Source of the DNA: Raphanus sativus
Taxonomy: Eukaryota > Streptophyta > Magnoliopsida > Brassicales > Brassicaceae
Direction: 5' to 3'
NCBI RefSeq assembly: GCF_000801105.2
Contig: NC_079514.1
Span: 8,618,001 to 8,682,000 of the forward strand
Length of the DNA stretch: 64,000 bases
Shown: positions 56,682 through 64,000 of the stretch, one piece after another
Layout of the letters: every line of letters starts with the position of its first letter
Numbering within the stretch: position 1 is the first letter of the stretch
Position numbers and translations under genes: made by a program
The notes under the pieces: generated by a model
What the model was told of the DNA's origin: nothing
Databases searched by the model: none
The model's input: only the letters and a program-made list of their open reading frames with translations

Positions 56682-59600
56682 ATGGAACAGCTTGATTTCC
56701 CACCAAGGCAATTTACTGTAGGGCAGGAGCCAGTGCCGGCTAAAAGCATTGGCTACTACAGTAGTAACACAAGGCTCTTCTCTGCTCTTCGTGAAGCACT
56801 CAATGAAAAAGAATGGGAGGAGCTCAAAGAGTCGAAACTGGGAGTGTTTTTAAAGTTCTACGAATTGGAGTTTTCATGGGCGTCTAGGCTGGTACACTAT
56901 ATGCTCACATTTCAGCTTGACTGCAAGAAGAAGTATGAGTTGTGGAGTCTTATAGGTGTTAAACCAGTTAGGTTTTCTCTGAATGAATTTGGAGAGATCA
57001 CTGGTCTGAACTGTGAGTATGTGAAGAATCTTGAGCATCCTTTGGTTGAGGTAACTGATGAAATGAAGGCATTTTGGGAGCTGCTGGGAGTGAATTTCGA
57101 GCGTGGGCCAAGCATTGATGATTTAACTACAGCGTGTGCTAGGTGCGAAACATGGTCTACAGATGATCGAAAGCGCTTAGGTTATCTAGCCATCTACGCT
57201 GGCTTCATTGAGGCACAAAGAACCACGACACCCACACGGGCTGCCCTGGCTAGGTTAGTGATGGATCTTGAGGTTTTTGAAGATTATCCGTGGGGAAGAG
57301 TAGCATTTAAAGGCTTGATGGATTCAGTGAAGAAGGCTGACCTTACAAAGACGTCATACTACCTTGATGGCTTTGTTGAGGTTCTTCAAGTCTGGATCTA
57401 CCACGCTCTCCCTGAATTCGCAGCTGGTTACGGAGATCCTGTGGAAGCAGATCCTTTGGCAGGCACCCCGACTCCACCTCTGCTTGCCTTCTTAGGTGGC
57501 AAAGGCCGGAAACATGGCAAGGAAAAGTTACAGAAACAGGTATGCTTAAATATATGTATGTATTATTTGATGTATTATTTTGTGTTTAAAATGGTTACAT
57601 ACTAACCTTTAATGTGTAATTTTTTTTGCAGACTACCATTAACACATGTACTGTGAAGGATTATTCTGAAATGTTTCCTCTCTGGGATGATGAAGTGGAA
57701 GATAAAAAGGCTGATAACATTATCGAGGCTATTTTTTCCAGTGGATGGTCATGGAACCAAGCTCACTGGCCTGACACTGGAACCAAACTGTGGACAAGTG
57801 TGAAGGTTGAGTACAAAAAGGTGAAGACAAGCAAGAGGTCACTGTGCTCTGCTCCCACCGAGTCTGAGGAAGAATCACCACGCAAGAAGGCTCGTGTGTC
57901 CCCTGGCCAGGATACCTTGAATGCAGAGATAAAAGTTTGGCTCACTGCCATGGCTTCTAGTATGGTTGAAGGATTGGGGAGATGTGAGAGTTTGTTGACC
58001 ACACAGGGCCGCATGATTGAGAGCCTTGCAAAAAAGGTAGAAGATATGGAGAAGATTGTGGGTGGAGAGAATTATGAGGATAAAAAAACTGAGGAAAACA
58101 AAGATGAGGAAGATGGTGGCAAAGATGAGGAAAATGGTGGCAGTGATGATGAAGAAGGTGGCAGAGATGATGAAGAAGGTGGCAAAGATGAGGAAGAAAG
58201 GAACGATGAGGAAAGCAGTTCTGAAGCCGATGAAGCCACTCCCAAGGAAGCCATTCCCGAGCAAGCCACTCCCAAGGAAGCCATTCCCGAGCAAGCCACT
58301 CCCAAAAGAGGCAGACCGAGAAAAGCGCAAGCTAAGAAAGGATCTAAAGCTGTGGAAGCCTCTCCTCAACTAAACAGACCAAAGAGAGGCCAAGCTAAGC
58401 AAGCCACTGACAAAGCCACTGTGGTTAGTAACAAATCAACTCCCCAAAAGAAAAGAGGCCGTAAAACAGGGAAAAAGAAGTAACTTGTTTATTTTGGAAT
58501 GTTTGAACGTTTTTTTGCTTGTTTTCACTTGGAATGTTTGACCTTTTCTCCTTCTCGTTTCAGCTTGTTTTCATTTCATGTTGGCTTGTTTGGTTTTTCT
58601 GCATGCAGCAGACTTCGTGTGCATATGAATGTTTGAACCTTTTGCGTGTGTAATGAATTCATTTTGTTGGTTTCACTTTCTAAATTATGTTATTAATATG
58701 TTCTTTCAATTGAAAAAAATGCAGAGTGAGAATGGAGGCATAGATGAGAGTGTTGTTATAATAGAGAAAGAACAATCAAGCATTGATTATGATTCGGTGA
58801 GAAATCTGAAACAGGTCGTCAAGTTAAAAGCTGCTCGCATCTTGGCACGTGCTAAGAGTGACAGAATTCGTAGGCTTGCTGCTTCTCAGCAATCCCCCTT
58901 TCAAGGAGATAGCACGGCCAAGTCCATCATACCTAACAAGCCAAAGCGAGGACATGGATATTACCCATTTGGTCCTGTTGACCCCAAAAAGCTCTCTGTT
59001 CTTATTGATTGGGTGCAACTCGACCCGTAAGTCATTCAATCACATAACTGCTATATATAGGAACTGGTAGTGTTTGATGGTTTTTTGATTATTGACAGCA
59101 ACTGGCGAAAGAAGGTGAAGGGTTCTTCATGTCACTGGTACTACATACTACTAACTCCTCAAAAATGGCTGATTGACACGGTATGTAGACTTCTCTCTGA
59201 TGTAGACTTCTCTCTGATGTAGACTTGTTTCTGATGGAAGTCTAATTTTGTAAATGCAGCACATGGATGCTGGGATTAATCTCTTAAGACTCCGGTACAC
59301 GAAGCACCCAGAATGGTTTAGGTCGGACAGAATTTGCCTGCTGGATACTGCGTTCACTCAAATTTGGTCAGCAAAGTACAAAGAGTTTTTGAACTCTCCT
59401 GCCAATCCCGACGGCTCAGGTAAACTGCTCCCGTCCGGGGCCTTATACTACTACACTGGCGAGCACCCAGCTTATTGCAGATCAGACAAAACATGGGTGC
59501 TAGAGATTGATGATATATATGTGCCATTGTTTATCAACGAGGATCATTGGGTAGCTTGTTGGATATCAATCCCGAGGAGACACATAGTGATTTGGGACAG

Positions 59601-59961
59601 TTTTGTTGGTCACACCGACGATAAGGAAATTGCCGAGGCTGTGAAGCCTATTGCGCACATGCTGCCGTACATGCTGCATATGCTATCTCGCGGTGAGGAC
59701 AGGGAGTTGTACACGGTTGATTTCACACATGAGAGGGTCCCAGCAACCGAGACACCACAGAATGTACAAAGTGGTGATTGTGGAGTGTACTGTTTGAAGT
59801 ACATAGAATGTCATGCACTTGGCTTGGCATTCCCGTTTCATGACTTCTGTGATAAGAATGTGAAACAAATGAGGGCGAAGCTAGCGGCAGAGATATTTGA
59901 CGAGACCAACATAAACGGCACAGAAACTAGAGAGTACAAAACTGCACTTGTTTATGAGTAA
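56682..59961 (+). CDS. DUF1985 - AT-hook-like - Ulp1 protease fusion protein of a MULE
   Basis: Model: exons 56682-57539, 57632-58423, 58725-59026, 59099-59180 and 59260-59961, all in phase, about 911 residues. The N-terminal part matches DUF1985 (FLKFYELEFSWASRLVHYML, then PVRFSLNEFGEITGLNC). The middle is strongly acidic (DEEDGGKDEENGG-type repeats), then Ala/Thr/Pro repeats, then the AT-hook-like KRGRPRKAQ. The C-terminus is a C48 (Ulp1-like) cysteine protease with EDHWVACW (His about 774), IWDSF (Asp about 791), and Gln and Cys in QNVQSGDCGVYC (about 848 and 852). C48 enzymes cut SUMO or related conjugates; the target here is unknown. The exon 2 donor at 58424 is uncertain: reading on gives a stop at 58481-58483 and a separate 570-residue protein. 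Plant MULEs with ULP-like genes are known. Confidence 0.8.
59185..59224 (+). repeat. 17-bp repeats of the GTAGAC half-site in an intron
   Basis: GTAGACTTCTCTCTGAT repeats with a 17-bp period at 59185, 59202 and 59219 inside the intron between the fourth and fifth exons of the Ulp1 gene. It is another independent tandem expansion of the half-site in non-coding DNA. Confidence 0.9.
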
Positions 59962-60592
59962 GGTTTGCAGTTCACTTTTGGGGTAGAATTGGAGGAAAGT
60001 TTGAAGTTTTTTGGGTGACTTTCCTCAACGGATATATCTAGTAGATTTTTTTTTACCAGACTATTGTATTGTGCTGTGAGTAGCAGACTGATGTAGTAGG
60101 TTTTTGTACCAGACTTGTAGTTGTAACAGACTATGTATTTTGCATGCAGCAGACTTCTGTGAAAGTCTTCTTTTAAAGAAGACTAATACTTAAGTCTGCT
60201 GCTAGACAATGAGGCAGCTTCTTTTGTATCAGAGATTATCAGTATTATTCTTTTTTTTTTCATTACATCAGTACTCTTGTTTTTGACAAATTCAACGAAA
60301 AATATAGACTTACATAGTAGTCTTCATTCATAGTAGACTAACTAAAAAGTCTGCTCGGCCGAAAGCAGACATGTAATAAACCTGTCTAAAGACCTACAAA
60401 CTCAACATTCATCACATAAGACAACATCCAAAGCAACAATACAACTCATAAGTTCAATATTGACTAAAAATCCACAAATCCAACATAAGTTCAATACATA
60501 AGACAACATCCAAAGCAACAATACTAGTCATAAGTTCAACATAAGTTCAATACATAAGCCAAATCCAACATAAGTTCAATACATAAGACCTT
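59962..60592. promoter_or_regulatory. Convergent 3' region between the two MULE genes
   Basis: Holds the 3' ends of both MULE genes. Variant modules occur at 60149-60170, 60178-60199, 60304-60325 and 60333-60354 (GTAGAC, GCAGAC, GAAGAC or ATAGAC, then ten bases, then GTCTGC or GTCTTC). A second repeat, ATAAGTTCAA(T/C)A with neighbouring ACATAAGACAACATCCAAAG, occurs several times at about 60410-60590 next to the transposase stop. Confidence 0.7.
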
Positions 60593-63085
60593 TCATCCTG
60601 GACAATTAGGACGGGTGTGGCCCGGTTTCTTGCACTGGGAGCAACTATAGTCCTTGTGCTGCTTACGTGGTTTGTTTCCCCTCATCCTAGAAATTTCAAG
60701 CCAAGTTTGCCACCTCGATTTCTTTTGCCTACCCGGACCACGCTTGACAGCAGGAGGAAGGCATTTATGCTTGTTCGAAGCTTCTTTGTCCTTACCTTCT
60801 TTGTCCTTACTGAGAGCTTCCAAATCTTCATCAGTAGGTGATGTGTCCTCACTTTCAGAAGCTTCCAGATCCTCACTTTTGGGCGCTTCCAAGTCCTCAC
60901 TTTCGGGAGCTTCCAAATCCTCACTCTTGAGAGCTTCCAAATCCTCACTTTTGGGATAAATATTTGCTGCGTATGCTGCATAAAGATACTCCTTTGAATA
61001 GGATTGGCATACAAGAGTAGAGACATGAATGTTTACATCTTTTGCAGCTGCAATGGCATGTGAACAAGGTATCTTCTCAATATCGAACACACCACATTGG
61101 CACCTTCGAAGTTCCAAGTCAACAATACAATCTCGGTGTCCTCCTCTCACAACAAATCGCCAACCATCAATCCGTTCCACTTTCATCATATCTGCATACT
61201 CTTCCCGAATAGCCAATATTTTTTCAACCCCACGACTATGTTGTGATGTGAGACTTAAAGCATCTTCTCTCCTTTTAAAAAACCACCTTCCAAGCTTCTC
61301 CCGTATAAATTCAAGAAGGAATGAGATGGGGAATCCTCTGGCTGGCTTAAGTGCAGAGTTAATAGATTCTGCGATGTTGCTAGTCTTTATGTTGTATCTG
61401 TCACCTTGAAAGTGCACTCGTGACCATAAAGAGACGTCAGCATCCTCCAAATAAGTTGCAAGGTCTGGGTTTATACTCCGTATCTCATCCATGTAGCGAT
61501 TAAAATCGAAGAGCGTATGTGCATAAGCAGCGCCTTTAACCAAGTACAACATGTGCTTTCCCTTGAACTTTTGGACTATGTTCTGTTGTAGATGATAATA
61601 ACAAATTCCTCTCTTTGCCCAAGGGAAAACCTTCTCACACGCCTTCTTAATGGATTTGTGTCTGTCAGAAACTATCACCAAAGCATACTGATCTGAAACA
61701 CATCTCCGCAATTGGGTAAAAAACCATTCCCACGAATCATCATTTTCCGCATCCACAATCGCAAAAGCCAATGGAAAAATCTGAAAGTTACCGTCTTGGG
61801 CAGCAGCAACTAGCATAACTCCTTCATACTTTCCACTTAGATGAGTGCCATCTACCACAAGAACCCTCCTAAGATAGTTGCAACCAGCTATCGAAGCTCC
61901 AAAAGATAGGAATAGATATTTAAATCGGTTCTTATCATCTTTCTCAAGACATGTGACAGTTCCCGGATTCGATTGCTCGATCTGACGCAAATAAGAAGGC
62001 AGATTCTCATATCCATCTTCTGCTGTTCCTCTCACCATCTCTTGGGCACATAGCAAAGCTCGGTAAGAAGTGGTGTAACCCAGGTTCAGACCAAACATGT
62101 TCCGCATCGAATCTTCGATATGCTTCGGTGTAATCCCATCTATAATCCCAATAGACTCAATAAACAGTCTAGCAACATATTTCGGAGTATACTGTTTCCG
62201 TTGAGCCATCCGATCCCCCACTGAACATGTATGAGTTTTCAAATATTTTGTCACCCAAAATGTCTTTGGTCCATGCTTCACACTCGCTCTGAGCTTCCAA
62301 CCACATCCTTCAACACGACACTTAGCCACGTACAAAGTTTTCGTTGTCTTGTAAGCTGTGAACGTAAATTTACCTTTCACAGCAACCAACTTCAGCTTTG
62401 CAACGAGCTCAGCCTTACTAGCAAAACTCTGACCGACATATATATCTTCATTAAAAGACATCAATCTTCCTCCAGTACCAGCATACTCCGCTTGTTGTCC
62501 ATCATAAAACCCTTGATCATCAGAATCCTCATCTTTCAATTTCCCATAATCACTGTAGTTTACAGCATCAACAGCATCAACCGCATCATCAGCATCAACA
62601 GAAACATCAGCAGTTTCTTGAGCATCATCATCAGTTTCTTGAGCATCATCAGCCTCATTCCAATCTTTATCAAACCCTTCATCACCACTATCAGACACAT
62701 CAGCATCAACAGCAACATCAGCAGTTTCTTGAGCATCGTCGTCACCTCCAGCTTCTACTTGACACTGGCTTGATACACAAAGGCGTACAATGTGGGTCTT
62801 ACATAACTCGATCAAGTTCCGTACTTGTCTATCACTCGTGACATGCATAGGAGGAGTATCTGGACCCATTTGCTCTAAAAGTACGTCTGGTAAGGAATAT
62901 GTCAGCTCCACCTTCTCGGTTTTCTTGTTCAGATCATAATCTTCTTGTGCCATTTCAAGAAGTTCACCATATGTACAACCATCATGCACAAAGAACATTC
63001 TCCCTTTTTTCCATTTATCAACCACAAACTCCCACAAAGAGCCTTTCACCACCCATTCTCCATACACAACAGGCAAATTAACCAT
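60593..63085 (-). CDS. MULE (Mutator-like) transposase
   Basis: A single frame of 830 residues from the ATG at 63085, which follows an intron acceptor (TTTTTGCAGGTA). The frame is open further upstream but that part looks like intron. In order from that ATG: an N-terminal region, an acidic repeat stretch (about residues 113-185), a MuDR-type domain (DIYVGQSFASKAELVAKLKL) with CRVEGCGW, then the catalytic DDE core with Asp412 (VVDGTHLSGKY), Asp474 (IVSDRHKSIKKA) and Glu573 (NIAESINSA), and CYYHLQQN. A SWIM finger (CQCGVFDIEKIPCSHA) and four SEDLEAP-type repeats follow, then a C-terminal CCHC knuckle (CSQCKKPGHTRPNC). All catalytic residues and both fingers are present and there are no stops, so it may be functional. 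It acts in the nucleus on the element's ends. Confidence 0.93.
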   Translation of the reverse strand: MVNLPVVYGEWVVKGSLWEFVVDKWKKGRMFFVHDGCTYGELLEMAQEDYDLNKKTEKVELTYSLPDVLLEQMGPDTPPMHVTSDRQVRNLIELCKTHIVRLCVSSQCQVEAGGDDDAQETADVAVDADVSDSGDEGFDKDWNEADDAQETDDDAQETADVSVDADDAVDAVDAVNYSDYGKLKDEDSDDQGFYDGQQAEYAGTGGRLMSFNEDIYVGQSFASKAELVAKLKLVAVKGKFTFTAYKTTKTLYVAKCRVEGCGWKLRASVKHGPKTFWVTKYLKTHTCSVGDRMAQRKQYTPKYVARLFIESIGIIDGITPKHIEDSMRNMFGLNLGYTTSYRALLCAQEMVRGTAEDGYENLPSYLRQIEQSNPGTVTCLEKDDKNRFKYLFLSFGASIAGCNYLRRVLVVDGTHLSGKYEGVMLVAAAQDGNFQIFPLAFAIVDAENDDSWEWFFTQLRRCVSDQYALVIVSDRHKSIKKACEKVFPWAKRGICYYHLQQNIVQKFKGKHMLYLVKGAAYAHTLFDFNRYMDEIRSINPDLATYLEDADVSLWSRVHFQGDRYNIKTSNIAESINSALKPARGFPISFLLEFIREKLGRWFFKRREDALSLTSQHSRGVEKILAIREEYADMMKVERIDGWRFVVRGGHRDCIVDLELRRCQCGVFDIEKIPCSHAIAAAKDVNIHVSTLVCQSYSKEYLYAAYAANIYPKSEDLEALKSEDLEAPESEDLEAPKSEDLEASESEDTSPTDEDLEALSKDKEGKDKEASNKHKCLPPAVKRGPGRQKKSRWQTWLEISRMRGNKPRKQHKDYSCSQCKKPGHTRPNCPG

Positions 63086-63152
63086 TACCTGCAAAAATAA
63101 TACATTTACAAAATTAGCGAACAATAATTTTATGTTTGATAAAATTATAAAT

Positions 63153-63984
63153 GTAGACTTCCAGAGACGTCTACACATGTTACCAAACTACATACTCAAA
63201 CAAAAAATTCGATAGTTTCCTAATTATAAAATATTATCTTTTAAAAATAGTTAAGAACAATTAGTATTAACTAATACACAATTTGAAACAAAAAAATCTT
63301 GAAAATACATTATGAATAATACACAAATTCACTTTTTATATATTTTCAACAGTAGACTTTCGTTTCTGTCAACAGAAATGTAGACTATTATATAGGTCGA
63401 CAAGTTTGGGTTAGTTTTTGCAATTGCAAAATTCACGGGTTACTATCTTTATTTAAAAAAAATGTTGTGATTTTACACAAGTAGACTTTGTTTTCAGTCT
63501 ACATTTTGAAAAGGTTAGTTTTTGCGATTGACCAGAACTCATCCCAAATTTGACTTTGAAAAGTAGACTTCAACAACAGTCTACAGACGAAAAGTAGACT
63601 TCAAGAACCGTCTACATTTATTTTATTTTTCTGAACAGGTTAGTTTTTGCAATTGACCAAGTTGACTTTCTAAACATAGACTGACACAAACGTCTACATC
63701 TTTGTAGACGGTATCTGAAGTCTACGCGATAATCCGATGGGTTACTTTTGCATTTGACCAAAATAAAATAGTAGACTTCAGAGGCAGTCTACTTTTTTTT
63801 TTCAGAGTTCGGTAGACGGAATAAGAAATCTACAACTTTTTTCCATCCTGGTCAACTTTTAAAAATTTTAGTCAAATACAAAACTAACTTAATCAACATA
63901 GTCAAAGTTTGGGTCAAATGCAAAACTGACCTTCTGTAGACTTTACTAGCAGTCTACATTTCGTAGACTGTTTCGGAAGTCTAC
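63153..63984. repeat. Right cluster of GTAGAC-N10-GTCTAC modules
   Basis: Twelve inverted pairs, each exactly 22 bp: 63153-63174, 63352-63373 (second half GTCAAC), 63380-63401 (GTCGAC), 63481-63502, 63563-63584, 63594-63615, 63676-63697 (first half ATAGAC), 63704-63725, 63771-63792, 63812-63833 (ATCTAC), 63936-63957 and 63963-63984. Between them recur variants of GGTTAGTTTTTGCAATTGAC. The cluster continues to the window edge. Confidence 0.93.
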
Positions 63985-64000
63985 TTTGAAAAGTCAAAAG

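Larger units (their letters stand above)
54862..64000. mobile_element. Autonomous-looking Mutator-like element with DUF1985/Ulp1 gene (right end outside window)
   Basis: The left border is placed near GGGAGAATTGCTAAAACCAA, where sequence typical of the element begins; it could be off by tens of bases. The right border is beyond the window, as subterminal repeats continue to 64000. Inside are two convergent genes: a DUF1985/Ulp1-protease gene (+) and a MULE transposase (-). Non-coding parts share the GTAGAC/GTCTAC motif throughout, and both flanks contain variants of GGTTAGTTTTTGCAATTGAC in inverted orientation. Ulp1-carrying MULEs are known in Arabidopsis (KAONASHI genes). Both genes look intact, so the element may be active or recently active. 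Confidence 0.8.

Noticed and set aside
58056..58373. Lys/Met-rich and Ser/Pro-rich frames over the acidic linker of the Ulp1 gene
   Set aside because: Frame shadows of a GAT/GAG repeat region; the protease gene frame is continuous with the other exons.

Overview
This is a plant nuclear chromosome segment, most likely from Brassica or a close relative. The single-copy genes read like one block of Arabidopsis chromosome 3. In order they are a MES10-like methylesterase, an E-class PPR protein, the Dof factor OBP1, a decayed GDSL esterase, a JINGUBANG-like WD40 protein and a tandem DUF247 cluster. From memory these match At3g50440, At3g50420, At3g50410, At3g50400, At3g50390 and the At3g501xx DUF247 group. 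Names and synteny are recalled, not searched. The background is AT-rich and full of DNA transposons, as in expanded Brassica genomes.

Layout. 1-11.4 kb has no convincing host gene; it holds a TIR element, a Helitron (4862-7508) carrying an SR-protein-like fragment, and a small Tourist-like MITE. 11.4-16.6 kb is the gene-dense core: MES10-like (+, three exons), PPR (+, intronless) and OBP1-like Dof (-, intronless, convergent with the PPR gene). 16.6-30 kb is transposon-rich: two Helitrons (20141-21192 and 22617-26251), the GDSL relic, one intact tRNA-Asp(GTC), and a Harbinger-like element (27396-28825) holding two spliceable exons of an unrecognised gene. The WD40 gene lies at 30050-31444 (-). 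33.3-54.5 kb holds a frameshifted GRF zinc-finger gene, LINE relics, a SINE, two MITEs, a Helitron (46766-49686) and four DUF247 copies. The copies are a relic at 35.2 kb, one split by nested transposons (36160-40890), one intact (50432-52820), and a first exon cut off from its other exons (53726-54522).

From about 54.86 kb to the end of the window lies most of a large Mutator-like element. It encodes a MULE transposase (60593-63085, -) and, convergent to it, a multi-exon gene (56682-59961, +) joining a DUF1985 region, an acidic/basic tail with an AT-hook-like motif, and a Ulp1-type cysteine protease domain with its His-Asp-Cys residues present. Its non-coding parts carry a very regular module, GTAGAC-N10-GTCTAC (two inverted half-sites, always 22 bp overall), about 20 times, plus 20-bp and 17-bp direct arrays of the same half-site. 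I saw no exact half-site in its coding exons. This looks like a cis-recognition system for a protein encoded by the element, and it is the most interesting signal in the window.

Splice sites were chosen by eye from GT/AG consensus, reading-frame phase and comparison among paralogues. No alignment, expression or database search was possible.
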